Part shown: positions 43,960-53,319 of the stretch, in pieces
Layout of the letters: each line of letters starts with the position of its first letter
Position numbering within the stretch: the stretch's first letter is position 1
Assembly: GCA_020630195.1 (NCBI GenBank)
Contig: JAHDBV010000021.1
Coordinates: 1-57,457, forward strand
Reading direction: 5' to 3'
Origin: Acidimicrobiales bacterium
GTDB lineage: Bacteria > Actinomycetota > Acidimicrobiia > Acidimicrobiales > SZUA-35
Length of the DNA: 57,457 nucleotides
Notes under the pieces: model-generated
Databases searched by the model: none
What the model saw: only the letters and a program-made list of their open reading frames with translations
Told to the model about the DNA's origin: nothing
Made by a program: the position numbers and the translations under genes

Positions 43960-46599
43960 ATGGCTCCAGCTCATGAACGGCTTCTGAAGCGCTTGGCGAC
44001 CACGCTCGTGGCCGCGATGGCGATGCTCCTCGCGCTCGGAACCGCAGTCTCGGCGCTCGATGAAGAGCGACCGAACCTCGCGACCCAGGTCGCCATGGAG
44101 CAGGGCCCCAACGGCGACCTGCCGGATCTGGTCGTGCTCGTGCGCGACGTGCCCGCCGGTGCCGACCTCGCCGCCATCGGTGCAACCGTCAGCGCCCTCG
44201 ACGACGTGGAACGGGCCCGGGTCACCCCGGCCGACGGCGATCGAGCCGTGGTCTACGCCTCGTTGCACGCCCGTGCCGGCGCCACCACACCCGACGCGGT
44301 GCTCGACGCCGTCGCCTCCGAGGTGCCCGACGCGGAGCTGATCCTCGGCGGCCGTGTCGCCGTCGACCGGACGCTCGTCGACCGCATCAACCGTGCGCTC
44401 GTCATCGCCGTGGTGCCGGTCCTCGTCCTCATCGCCGCCTTCGCCGGTGCGACCATCGGCGCCTCCCGCGCCCTCGTCGCCGCCGGGTCCGTCGCCCTCG
44501 CCACCCTCCTCGCCGGGCTCGTGGCGGCCCAGCTGGTCGGCACGTTCGACGGTTCGCTCGGATCGACGGCGATGCCGTCGGTCCTGTGTGCGGTGTTGAT
44601 CTCGAGTGTGCTCACCTTCCGATTGCTCGACTGGTTCAGCAGTCCCGAGGGCGACGACGCCTCGGCCTGGGTCCGCCTCTCGATCCGTCACCTCATCCCC
44701 GAGGTCGTGATGCTGCACGTCGGTCTCGTCGGTGCGGCGCTGCTCCTCGAGCTGGTCGTCGGACCGGCCCCCATCTCCGCCGTGGCCTTCTCCTCGATGA
44801 TCGCCACCGTCGTCACCCTCGCCACCGTGGCACCCGGCCTCGCCGTGCTCGGTCCGCTCACCGACGACACCCTCTTCCGGCCGTTCTCCGGCCGGATCCC
44901 CGACGGTCGCGACTTCCCCCTCGCGGTCCTCGGAGGATTCGCCTGCTTCCTGCTCGCCCTCGGCCTGTTCGCCACCCGGGCACCGAGCCGGGAGCTGCTC
45001 GACGAGTCGGCGCTCGCCCCCGGCGTCGCCGCCGATCGAGTCGCCCGGGAGCTCGCTGCCCTCGGTGGCGACCCCACCTCGGCCATCCTCGTCGAGTTCG
45101 ATCCGGCCGCCGAGGGGCGATCGGTCGACACCTGGGCCGGCGCGGCCTCGCAGATCTCGGCCGTCGCCTGGGTCGAGACGACCACCGGGCGCTTCGTCGA
45201 CGGCGTGCTCGCCACCGAGCAGCCCACCTTCGTCGATGCCGACACCCCCCGTGCGGTCGTCACCCCCGTGGGGACCGCCCGCGACGTCGGCACGCAGCGA
45301 CTCATCGAGGCGCTGCCCGCCGTCGGCGGGTTCAGCGGTGAGATCACCCTGCGCGGGACGCCGATCGCCGCCGCCAACGCCGTCGATGGCGGCACGCTCC
45401 AGCTCTGGCTGCTCATCGGCGCCCTCTCGCTCGCCGGCGCCGGCGCCGTGCTGTTGCTCCTCGGCAACGTGATGGTCGCCGCCTCGTCCGCCGCGCTGCG
45501 CCTCCTCGGGCTCGCGGCGCTCGTGGGCGTCTACCGCCTCGTCGCCGGCGACACCTCCTCGATCGAAGCCCAGGTGCTCGTGCTGGTCGTGGGTGTCGGG
45601 GTCGGGCTGTTCGAGCTCGGTTTCGTCCGCCGGCTCTCGCTCGGCCGTGACGGTCTCGGCGGCCAGGCACTGGTCACCTCCGCCCTCTCCCGTGACGGTC
45701 GGGCCGCGATGTTCGGTCTCGTCGTGGTCGCCCTGACCTCGCTCGGCCTCGTGGCGAGCGACCTGGCCATGCTGCGCCGCCTCGCCGTCGGCCTCGTCGC
45801 CGGCATCCTGATCGAGCTCGTGGTCGGGATCTGGCTGCTCCGCCCGGCGCTGCTCGCCGACCTCGCCGCCCTGGGCGCCACCGCCGACGCCGCTCGTCGA
45901 CGGGGTGATCTGGTCGCCGCGACGGCCGGTGCGGCCGCCCCGACGCCGGCCCCGGCCCCCGTGCCCGCCTCCCTCGCCGCCGCCACGTCGCTCGATCCGA
46001 CCGCCGCCGCGGCGGGTACCTCCACGGCGCCGGCCACGCCCGCCGTCGCCGCCTCGGATCCCGGCCCCGTCGCCACCGTCGGTGCCGTGCCCGCCGGTGC
46101 CGGTCACGAGCGTGGCCCCGACGGTCGGGTCGTCCCCTCCGCCCCCGAGTGGCGACGCATCATCGGTGGTCTGCTGCGGGCCGAGTTCGAGTTCCAGTCC
46201 GACCCGGGCGCCGCCGACCTCGCCACCGTGTTCGTCACCGGCACCCCGCTGTGGGACGAGCTGGTCGACCACCACGCCAAGCTGCGTGCCGCCGGCGTCC
46301 GCGTGACCGGCCGGGGCCCGATGGTGCGGGTCGCGCGGGTCGTGAACGACTCGTCGCCCGTCACGCTCGAGGTCACGGTCGACCATCCGGTCCGTCACCT
46401 CGTCGACGCCCACGGCAAGGTCGTCGGTCGCCGCAACGCGGAGCGCCGCAACGGCATGCTCTGGCTGCTGCAGGACCCGTCCGGCCGCTACCGCATCGCC
46501 GAGGCCGTCGATCTCGGTGCCTCGAACGACGCCGTGGTCGACGCGGACGCCCCCGCCGAGGTGGCGACCGAGACGGCCGCACCGGTCGCCTTGGCCTGA
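43960..46599 (+). CDS. MmpL/RND-like membrane protein with NTF2-like C-terminal domain
   Basis: 879 residues. TM1 or signal anchor (about 8-32), an extracytoplasmic domain (about 35-135, with VPDAELILGGRVAVDRTLVD before TM2), a first bundle of membrane helices (about 145-345), a second extracytoplasmic domain (about 350-475) and a second bundle (about 480-630). That order is the MMPL/RND plan, although the central TM4 Asp-Tyr motif is not recognised, so proton coupling may be lost. An Ala/Pro linker (about 640-730) leads to about 120 residues (EWRRIIGGLLRAEFEF to GRYRIAEAV) resembling NTF2-like domains. It is divergent from the LprG-like gene. Lipid transport is inferred from context. Confidence 0.72.
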   Translation: MAPAHERLLKRLATTLVAAMAMLLALGTAVSALDEERPNLATQVAMEQGPNGDLPDLVVLVRDVPAGADLAAIGATVSALDDVERARVTPADGDRAVVYASLHARAGATTPDAVLDAVASEVPDAELILGGRVAVDRTLVDRINRALVIAVVPVLVLIAAFAGATIGASRALVAAGSVALATLLAGLVAAQLVGTFDGSLGSTAMPSVLCAVLISSVLTFRLLDWFSSPEGDDASAWVRLSIRHLIPEVVMLHVGLVGAALLLELVVGPAPISAVAFSSMIATVVTLATVAPGLAVLGPLTDDTLFRPFSGRIPDGRDFPLAVLGGFACFLLALGLFATRAPSRELLDESALAPGVAADRVARELAALGGDPTSAILVEFDPAAEGRSVDTWAGAASQISAVAWVETTTGRFVDGVLATEQPTFVDADTPRAVVTPVGTARDVGTQRLIEALPAVGGFSGEITLRGTPIAAANAVDGGTLQLWLLIGALSLAGAGAVLLLLGNVMVAASSAALRLLGLAALVGVYRLVAGDTSSIEAQVLVLVVGVGVGLFELGFVRRLSLGRDGLGGQALVTSALSRDGRAAMFGLVVVALTSLGLVASDLAMLRRLAVGLVAGILIELVVGIWLLRPALLADLAALGATADAARRRGDLVAATAGAAAPTPAPAPVPASLAAATSLDPTAAAAGTSTAPATPAVAASDPGPVATVGAVPAGAGHERGPDGRVVPSAPEWRRIIGGLLRAEFEFQSDPGAADLATVFVTGTPLWDELVDHHAKLRAAGVRVTGRGPMVRVARVVNDSSPVTLEVTVDHPVRHLVDAHGKVVGRRNAERRNGMLWLLQDPSGRYRIAEAVDLGASNDAVVDADAPAEVATETAAPVALA

Positions 46600-46737
46600 C
46601 GCCGCCGAAATCCCCGGTCACCGGAAATCTCGCCGAAGACGGCGGGGTTGATCGGCGACGTCGGGTCGCGTGCGGCATCCTGTCGTCCGGCCACCGTTGT
46701 ACGTGCACCCGTGCACGCCGATCGCAGAGGACCACCC

Positions 46738-48126
46738 GTGGACATCGCCGACTCCGTACTCGATCTCATCGGCCGTACGCCGATGGTCCGTCTCCGTCAG
46801 GTGGTGGACGGGATCGACTGTCCCGTGGTCGTGAAGTACGAGGTGACCAACCCGGGCGGGTCCTCGAAGGACCGCCCGGCGCTGTCGATGATCGACCAGG
46901 CCGAGGCCGACGGGCTCCTGAAGCCCGGTGGCACCATCATCGAACCGACCTCCGGCAACACCGGGGTCGGACTCGCGATCGTGGCGGCCCAGCGTGGCTA
47001 CCAGTGCAAGTTCGTCGTGACCGACAAGGTCGGGCCGGAGAAGGTCGACCTGCTGCGTGCCTATGGCGCCGAGGTGGTCGTGTGCCCGGTGGCCGTCGCC
47101 CCGGAGGATCCCGCCTCCTACTACTCCACGGCCGAACGGCTCGTGAAGGAGACACCGAACGCGTTCCGGCCGAACCAGTACGCCAACCCGGCCAACCCGA
47201 AGGCGCACTACGAGACGACCGGGCCGGAGATCTGGGAACAGACCGACGGGAAGATCACGCACTTCGTGGCCGGAGCCGGAACGGGCGGCACCATCTCCGG
47301 CGTCGGCCGCTACCTGAAGGAACAGAACCCCGACATCCAGATCGTGGCCGGTGACCCGGCCGGCTCGGTCTATTCGGGCGGGTCGGGCCGGCCGTACCTC
47401 GTCGAGGGCGTCGGCGAGGACTTCTGGCCGACCACCTACGACCCGTCCGTGGTCGACCGGGTCATCCCGATCTCGGACCAGGACTCGTTCCTCATGGCCC
47501 GGCTCGTGTCGCAGAAGGAGGGTCTCCTCATCGGCGGGTCCTGCGGGACCGCCGTGGCCGCCGCCCTCGAGGTGGCACGCGAGGCCGGCCCCGACGATCT
47601 CGTCGTCGTGCTGACCCCCGACTCCGGTCGTGGCTACCTCACGAGTGTCTTCGACGACGCCTGGATGGCCCGCTTCGGGTTCCTCCACGCCCACGAGGGT
47701 CCCTGTGTCGCCGACGTCCTGGCGACCAAGGGCAACGACCGCCCCGACCTCGTCTACGTGCAGCCGACCGAGAGTGTGCGCGACGCCATCGAGCTGCTGC
47801 ACCGCCACGACGTCTCGCAGCTCCCGGTGGCCAAGAACGAGATGCCCATCGCCAACGCCGAGGTACTCGGCTCGATCGACGAGCTCCGCATCATGGAGTC
47901 CGCCTTCGGGGAGACCTCCGTTCTCGACCGCTCGGTCGAGGAGGTGATGAGCCCCCGTCTGCCGACGATCGGCGTCGGCCAGCCCGTGAGCGATGCCGTG
48001 CAGATGCTCGACCTGTCGCCGGCGCTGCTCGTGCTCGACGGTGGCCGCCCCCGCACGGTGATGACCCGGGCCGACGTCCTGTCGTTCCTGTCGTTGCCCC
48101 AGACCACGCCCAGCTCTCCGGCCTGA
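46738..48126 (+). CDS. Cystathionine beta-synthase
   Basis: PLP enzyme joining homocysteine and serine to cystathionine (reverse transsulfuration). 462 residues. N-terminal catalytic domain with the PLP Lys44 in NPGGSSKDRP, SGNTGVGLAIVAA, and the phosphate loop GAGTGGTISGVGRYLKE. Two CBS domains occupy about 335-455 (VLATKGNDRPDLVYVQPTESVRDAIEL and VMSPRLPTIGVGQPVSDAV), as in eukaryotic and actinobacterial enzymes, where they regulate or stabilise. Cysteine synthase is excluded by the CBS tail and the next gene. GTG start with AGAGG 8 nt upstream. Confidence 0.92.
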   Translation: MDIADSVLDLIGRTPMVRLRQVVDGIDCPVVVKYEVTNPGGSSKDRPALSMIDQAEADGLLKPGGTIIEPTSGNTGVGLAIVAAQRGYQCKFVVTDKVGPEKVDLLRAYGAEVVVCPVAVAPEDPASYYSTAERLVKETPNAFRPNQYANPANPKAHYETTGPEIWEQTDGKITHFVAGAGTGGTISGVGRYLKEQNPDIQIVAGDPAGSVYSGGSGRPYLVEGVGEDFWPTTYDPSVVDRVIPISDQDSFLMARLVSQKEGLLIGGSCGTAVAAALEVAREAGPDDLVVVLTPDSGRGYLTSVFDDAWMARFGFLHAHEGPCVADVLATKGNDRPDLVYVQPTESVRDAIELLHRHDVSQLPVAKNEMPIANAEVLGSIDELRIMESAFGETSVLDRSVEEVMSPRLPTIGVGQPVSDAVQMLDLSPALLVLDGGRPRTVMTRADVLSFLSLPQTTPSSPA

Positions 48127-48156
48127 GCCGGACCGCACCCGAGAAGGACGACCACG

Positions 48157-49329
48157 ATGTCCGTTGACGAGACACCCGCGCACGACGAGGGCTGGGGCTT
48201 CGAGACCCGAGCCATCCACGTCGGGCAGGACCCCGAGCCCATCACGGGAGCGGTCACCGTTCCCGTGTTCCAGACCTCGACCTTCGCCCAGGAAGCCGTG
48301 GGCAAGCACTCCGGCTACGAGTACGCCCGCACCGGCAACCCGACCCGGACCGCGCTCGAGACCGCACTGGCCGCGATGGAGGGCGCGGCGTTCGGCGTGG
48401 CGTTCGCCTCCGGTCTGGCCGCCGAGGACGCCATCCTCCGGTTGCTCTCGCCCGGCGACCACGTGGTCATGGGCAACGATGCGTACGGCGGCACGTTCCG
48501 TCTGATCTCGAAGGTGTTCGGCGCCGCCGGGATCACCTGGTCGGCGGTCGATCTCACCGACCCGTCGGCGCTGGCCGACGACTGGCCCGAGAACACGAAG
48601 CTCGTCTGGGTCGAGACCCCGACGAACCCGCTGCTCACCGTCGTCGACATCGCCGAGGTCGCCGGGATCGTGGCCGGCCATCCCGAGGCCCGCCTCGTGG
48701 TCGACAACACCTTCGCCACGCCCTATCTCCAGAACCCGTTGGCGCACGGCGCCGACATCGTCGTCCACTCGACGACGAAGTACCTCGGCGGCCACTCCGA
48801 CGTCGTCGGTGGGTTCGTGGCCACGAACGACACCGAGGTCGACACCCACCTCCGCTTCATCCAGAACGCCGTGGGTGCCGTGCCCGGACCGTGGGACTGC
48901 TACCTGACGCTGCGCGGGGCGAAGACCCTCGGCGTCCGGATGGACCGCCATTGCACCAACGCCGCCGCGATCGTCGAGCAGCTCGAGGCCCACGACGCCG
49001 TGGCCACGGTGCTCTACCCGGGGCTCGAGAGCCACCCGGGGCATGCCGCGGCGGCCAAGCAGATGTCCGGCTTCGGTGGCATGGTGAGTTTCCGGGCCGC
49101 CGGCGGTCGTGACGCCGCGATGCGCATCGTCGAGGCCTGCGAGCTGTTCACGCTCGCCGAGTCGCTCGGCGCGGTCGAGTCGCTGATCGAACACCCCGGG
49201 GTGATGACCCACGCCTCGGCCGAGGGGTCGCCGCTCGAGGTCCCCGACGATCTCGTCCGACTGTCGGTCGGCATCGAGTCGATCGCGGACCTCCAGGCCG
49301 ACCTCGCCCGGGCGCTGGACGCGGCGTGA
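48157..49329 (+). CDS. Cystathionine gamma-lyase/synthase
   Basis: PLP enzyme of Cys/Met metabolism, 390 residues. PLP Lys208 in HSTTKYLGGHSD, Asp183 in VVDNTFATPY, substrate-binding Tyr/Arg in YEYARTGNPTRTALE. With cystathionine beta-synthase just upstream, the likely reaction is cystathionine to cysteine, 2-oxobutyrate and ammonia; gamma-synthase activity is the alternative because the two are not separable by sequence here. ATG with GAGAAGGA 10 nt upstream. The following gene overlaps by GTGA. Confidence 0.92.
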   Translation: MSVDETPAHDEGWGFETRAIHVGQDPEPITGAVTVPVFQTSTFAQEAVGKHSGYEYARTGNPTRTALETALAAMEGAAFGVAFASGLAAEDAILRLLSPGDHVVMGNDAYGGTFRLISKVFGAAGITWSAVDLTDPSALADDWPENTKLVWVETPTNPLLTVVDIAEVAGIVAGHPEARLVVDNTFATPYLQNPLAHGADIVVHSTTKYLGGHSDVVGGFVATNDTEVDTHLRFIQNAVGAVPGPWDCYLTLRGAKTLGVRMDRHCTNAAAIVEQLEAHDAVATVLYPGLESHPGHAAAAKQMSGFGGMVSFRAAGGRDAAMRIVEACELFTLAESLGAVESLIEHPGVMTHASAEGSPLEVPDDLVRLSVGIESIADLQADLARALDAA

Positions 49330-50264
49330 CCCCGGCCCCCGGGCCCGACGCCCGTCGGCGGATCGCCGTCGAGCCGGCCTCGGGCCGGTTCGAGGCGCTG
49401 CGGGCCGGCGCGGTCGCCGCGGGTGCCGAGATCGTGGCCGTGGAGGAGGCCTCGGCGCTGGTGTGGGCCGACCCGAAGCGGGCCGGCGAACTCGCCGGGG
49501 TCCTCGAACGCAATCCCGCGATCGGCTGGGTCTCGTTGCCGTTCGCCGGCATCGAGAACTACGCCCATGCGCTCGACACCGACCGGATCTGGACGGCGGC
49601 CAAGGGTGTCTATGCGCGCCCGGTGGCCGAGCACGCACTGATGCTCGCCCTGGCCGGGCTGCGGGGTATGTCGACGTTCACCCGTGCCACGAGCTGGTCG
49701 GCGCCCGAGGGGCACAATCTCGTCGACGGCCGGATCACGATCCTCGGTGCCGGTGGTATCACCACCGAACTGATCGGGCTGCTCGCCGGGTTCGGCTGCG
49801 AGATCACCGTCGTGCGCCGTCGACCCGATCCGGTCGAGGGTGCGCACCGTGTGGTCGCGTTCGACGACCGGGCCGAGGCCTGCGCGGATGCCGACGCCGT
49901 CGTCGTCGCCCTCGCACTCACCCCGGAGACCCGGCACTGCGTCGGCGCCGCCGAGCTCGAGGCGATGGCCGATCACGGGTGGGTGGTCAACGTCGGCCGT
50001 GGCGGCCACATCGATCACGACGCCCTGCTCGCGGCGCTCGACGCCGGCTCGATCGGGGGCGCGGCCCTCGACGTCACCGACCCCGAGCCGCTGCCCGAGG
50101 GGCACCGGTTGTGGACCCACCCCCGGGTGATGATCACGCCGCACATCGCGAACACGCCCGAGATGGGTGTGCCGCTCCATGCCGCCCACGTCGAGCGCAA
50201 CGTGGCCGCCTGGATCGCCGGGGGATCCCTCGAAGGCGTCGTCGACCCCGTCCTCGGGTACTGA
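49326..50264 (+). CDS. D-2-hydroxyacid dehydrogenase (NAD-dependent)
   Basis: 312 residues. Nucleotide-binding ILGAGGITTELIGLL (GxGxxG with altered third Gly), catalytic Arg in NVGRGGHIDH, Glu in DPEPLPEGHRLW and His in ITPHIANTPE. It should interconvert 2-oxo and D-2-hydroxy acids. The GTG overlaps the cystathionine lyase stop by 4 bp. The lyase releases 2-oxobutyrate, which this enzyme could reduce to D-2-hydroxybutyrate (inference from the overlap). Confidence 0.88.
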   Translation: MTPAPGPDARRRIAVEPASGRFEALRAGAVAAGAEIVAVEEASALVWADPKRAGELAGVLERNPAIGWVSLPFAGIENYAHALDTDRIWTAAKGVYARPVAEHALMLALAGLRGMSTFTRATSWSAPEGHNLVDGRITILGAGGITTELIGLLAGFGCEITVVRRRPDPVEGAHRVVAFDDRAEACADADAVVVALALTPETRHCVGAAELEAMADHGWVVNVGRGGHIDHDALLAALDAGSIGGAALDVTDPEPLPEGHRLWTHPRVMITPHIANTPEMGVPLHAAHVERNVAAWIAGGSLEGVVDPVLGY

Positions 50265-50350
50265 CGTCACACGGCGGTCGACCACCGACCGCGGTATCTC
50301 GACCGCCCTCCGCGGAGCTGTGACGATGCGAATCCGCTTCGTCAGAGGAT

Positions 50351-50366
50351 CGTCAAACATTTGACG
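50351..50366. promoter_or_regulatory. Perfect palindromic operator candidate upstream of the acyl-CoA ligase operon
   Basis: CGTCAAACATTTGACG: 7-bp perfect arms with CA between, AT-rich for this genome. It ends 10 nt upstream of the -35 box, a place for an activator or an upstream repressor. Confidence 0.5.
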
Positions 50367-50375
50367 TGTTCTGGC

Positions 50376-50404
50376 TTGAGCGGTGACGGGTGTCTCACTA
50401 CGGT
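50376..50404 (+). promoter_or_regulatory. Sigma70-type promoter of the acyl-CoA ligase/Liv operon
   Basis: TTGAGC (50376-50381), 17-nt spacer, TACGGT (50399-50404). Transcription would start near 50411, leaving a leader of about 62 nt with GAGGGGG before the GTG. Confidence 0.5.
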
Positions 50405-50472
50405 GCGGCCAGCGCTGAGGGAGCGCACCTCACCCGGCCCGACTCCGGGGGAGGCGAATCGAGGGGGATCAC

Positions 50473-52350
50473 GTGGCCGTCGTCACCGAGCCGAACGTCG
50501 CACCCGAATTGGGGTCCGGCTATCCGACCGTTGCATCTCGCGCACGCACCTGGGCCATGACGAAGCCCGCCCAGGTCGCCATGCGCGAGAAGGACTTCGG
50601 CATCTGGCGTGAGTACACCTGGGGACGCACCTGGGATCTCGTGCTCGACGCCGCCGGCGGCCTGCTGGCCCTCGGCGTCGACGTCGGTGACCGGGTCACG
50701 GTGCACGCCGAAGACCGTCCCGAGTGGGTGATCATGGACCTCGCCGCCGTGGCGGTCCGTGGTGTCACCGTCGGTCTGTACCCGACGAACCCCTCGGCCG
50801 AGGTCGACTACACCCTCAACGACTGCACGCCCAAGGTGCACCTCGCCGAGGATCAGGAGCAGGTCGACAAGGTCCTCGATCTGCCCGCCGATCGTTTCCC
50901 GAGCGTCGAGAAGATCGTGTTCGTCGAGCCCCGGGGCGTGCGCAAGTACGACGACCCCCGCCTGCTGTTCTGGGACGACTTCATCGCTCTCGGCGCCGAG
51001 TACCGGGCCGCGAATCCCGGCGCCGTCGAGGCACGGATGGCCGCCGCCGAGGGCGACGACGTGATGACGCTCGTCTACACCTCCGGCACGACCGGCCCGC
51101 CGAAGGGCGCGATGATCACGAACGCCAACTGCGAGTTCGGCATCAAGATCACGATCGACACCCCCGAGCGGATGCCCGGCGGCAAGCTGCCCGGCCCCGA
51201 GGACCAGGTCCTCACCTACCTGCCGCTGTGCCACATCGCCGAGCGGGTCTTCTCGACCTGGCATCTCGTCGGCCGAGGGGTGGTGCTGAACTTCGCCGAG
51301 TCGATCGAGGCGGTCAACGCCAACCTCCGCGAGATCCAGCCGACCCTGTTCTTCGCCGTGCCCCGGATCTGGGAGAAGCTGATGGCCGCGGTGATCATCC
51401 GCGGCAACGACGCCAGCAAGTTCAAGAAGTTCTGGTTCGGCTCGGGCATGAAGCTGGCCTCGTGGATCGGTCGCCAGCGGGTGGCCAACAACGGCGACTG
51501 GACCCCGGTCAGCCGGGCCGCCTACGCCGTCGGCTGGTTGCTGGTCTTCCGTGCGCTGCGTGATCGACTCGGCCTGCGCCGGGTGCGTTGGTCGGGCACG
51601 GGCGCCGCACCGATCGCCCCCGAGGTGCTCGAGTTCTTCCTGGGTATCGGCCTGAACGTCTACGAGCTCTACGGCATGACGGAGAACACCGCCATCGCCA
51701 CCGCGAACTTCCACGGCCGGGTGAAGATCGGCACGGTGGGTGAGCCCTACGACCAGATCAAGGACGGGTTCCGTATCGACGAGGAGACCGGCGAGATCCA
51801 GGTCAAGCACGGTGGCGTGTTCGCCGGCTACTGGGGCAAGCCCGAGAAGACGGCCGAGACCTTCACCGAGGACGGCTGGCTCATGACCGGCGACGTCGGG
51901 GAGTGGGTGGATGGCACCCACGTCAAGATCGTCGACCGCATCAAGCACATCATCATCACCGCCGGTGGCAAGAACATCTCACCCTCGGAGATCGAGAACT
52001 CGCTCAAGACCTCGCCGTTCATCAACGAGGCGATGGTGATCGGTGATCGTCGGAAGTACCTGACGGCACTGATCAACATCGAGCTCGACACGGTGGGCGA
52101 CTGGGCGCTGCGGCAGAACCTGCCGTACACGACCTACAAGGATCTCACCGAGAAGCCCGAGGTCGTGGCCCTCGTCGAGGCCGAGGTCGAGAAGACCAAC
52201 GAGCGGTTCGCCCGGGTCGAGGGCATCAAGAAGTTCCGCTTGATCCCGAAAGAGCTCGACCACGAGGACGGGGAGCTCACCGCGACCCAGAAGCTCAAGC
52301 GGTCGGCCATGGAAGATGCGTTCTCCGATCTCGTGGAGTCGATGTACTGA
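50473..52350 (+). CDS. AMP-forming long-chain acyl-CoA ligase-like enzyme
   Basis: Activates a carboxylic acid to its acyl-CoA with ATP. 625 residues. P-loop YTSGTTGPPKG at 202-212, LPLCHIAERV, acyl-adenylate motif YELYGMTENT, hinge GDVGEWVDG and TAGGKNISPSEIEN with the Lys close to the C-terminal domain. The HIAER form puts it with long-chain ligases. The gene heads an operon with a branched-chain-amino-acid-type importer: livH starts one base before its stop ends. That link suggests the imported solute is a carboxylic acid that is activated on entry. GTG with GAGGGGG upstream. Confidence 0.92.
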   Translation: MAVVTEPNVAPELGSGYPTVASRARTWAMTKPAQVAMREKDFGIWREYTWGRTWDLVLDAAGGLLALGVDVGDRVTVHAEDRPEWVIMDLAAVAVRGVTVGLYPTNPSAEVDYTLNDCTPKVHLAEDQEQVDKVLDLPADRFPSVEKIVFVEPRGVRKYDDPRLLFWDDFIALGAEYRAANPGAVEARMAAAEGDDVMTLVYTSGTTGPPKGAMITNANCEFGIKITIDTPERMPGGKLPGPEDQVLTYLPLCHIAERVFSTWHLVGRGVVLNFAESIEAVNANLREIQPTLFFAVPRIWEKLMAAVIIRGNDASKFKKFWFGSGMKLASWIGRQRVANNGDWTPVSRAAYAVGWLLVFRALRDRLGLRRVRWSGTGAAPIAPEVLEFFLGIGLNVYELYGMTENTAIATANFHGRVKIGTVGEPYDQIKDGFRIDEETGEIQVKHGGVFAGYWGKPEKTAETFTEDGWLMTGDVGEWVDGTHVKIVDRIKHIIITAGGKNISPSEIENSLKTSPFINEAMVIGDRRKYLTALINIELDTVGDWALRQNLPYTTYKDLTEKPEVVALVEAEVEKTNERFARVEGIKKFRLIPKELDHEDGELTATQKLKRSAMEDAFSDLVESMY

Positions 52351-53318
52351 TGGAAATCTTCATCCAGACCCTGGCGAAGGCAATCGCCCTGGGTTCGATC
52401 TACGCCATCATGGGGTTGAGCTTCGTGCTCATCTTCAAGGGCACACAGGTCCTGAACTTCGCCGCCGGCGCCATCTCGATGGCCGGTGCGTTGTTCATGT
52501 CGATCCTGATCGCGGATCGGGGCTTCCCGTTCCTGCCGTTCACGAACCCACTCGCCCCGGCCGACGGTGAGACCGCCGGCGTGGCGCTGTGGATCGTCCA
52601 CCTGATGATCGCCCTGATCCTGGCCGCCATCCTCGGGTTGATACTCGAACGGGTGGCGATCAGACCGATGGTGGGCCAACCGCTGTTCTCGATGGCGGTC
52701 ATCACCCTCGGCCTCGAGATCGCGATCCGGCCGTTCAACCTCGATGCCACCGCCATCACCGGCCGAAGCGTCGGTGTGCCGTGGGGGACCGAGAGCTGGG
52801 AGCTCGCCGGGGCGATCATCCCGAAGAGCTACGTGGCCGCGATCATCGCGGCGGCGATCGCCTTCACCGGCGTCTACTTCTTCTACCGCTCCCGCTTCGG
52901 TGTGGCCATGCGGGCCGTCGCCTTCGATCAGGAAGCGGCGATGGCCCAGGGCATCAACGTCGGCCGGGTGTTCGCCATCGCGTGGGGCCTGGGTGCGGCA
53001 CTCGCCGCCCTCGGTGCGATCTTCTTCGCCATGGCGCCGTGGCCGCCCGCCGGCACGGTCTCGCTCGAGATCCACCCGATCTGGATCTTCCGGGTGCTCC
53101 CCGTGATCATCCTCGGCGGTCTCGACTCCGTCGCCGGTGCCGTCGCCGGTGGCCTGTTGATCGCCATCTTCGAGATCTTCGCCGGTCAGTACCTGTCGCA
53201 GTGGACCAACATCCTCGGTCCCGGCTACTCGACGATCGTGCCGTACATCGTGATGTTGGTGGTGCTCCTGGTCCGGCCCTACGGCCTCTTCGGGACCGAA
53301 GAGATCCGGAGGGTCTGA
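52350..53318 (+). CDS. Branched-chain amino acid-type ABC transporter permease (LivH)
   Basis: 322 residues, about eight to nine membrane helices, conserved SIYAIMGLSFVLIFKGTQVLNFAAG at the start (the NFA(Q/A)G motif) and MRAVAFDQEAAMAQGINVGRV coupling loop to the ATPases, with ILGGLDSVAGAVAGGLL near the end. Pairs with LivM for a hydrophobic or carboxylate substrate. TGATG overlap with the ligase stop. Confidence 0.92.
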   Translation: MEIFIQTLAKAIALGSIYAIMGLSFVLIFKGTQVLNFAAGAISMAGALFMSILIADRGFPFLPFTNPLAPADGETAGVALWIVHLMIALILAAILGLILERVAIRPMVGQPLFSMAVITLGLEIAIRPFNLDATAITGRSVGVPWGTESWELAGAIIPKSYVAAIIAAAIAFTGVYFFYRSRFGVAMRAVAFDQEAAMAQGINVGRVFAIAWGLGAALAALGAIFFAMAPWPPAGTVSLEIHPIWIFRVLPVIILGGLDSVAGAVAGGLLIAIFEIFAGQYLSQWTNILGPGYSTIVPYIVMLVVLLVRPYGLFGTEEIRRV

Positions 53319-53319
53319 C

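Noticed and set aside
43915-46413. An 832-codon antisense frame over the MmpL-like gene.
   Set aside because: No domain and low-complexity Gly/Asp/Glu/Arg sequence; the plus strand has clear membrane helices.
46618-49638. A 1006-codon antisense frame across the transsulfuration genes.
   Set aside because: Opposes three well-supported enzymes; composition is that of antisense GC-rich DNA.
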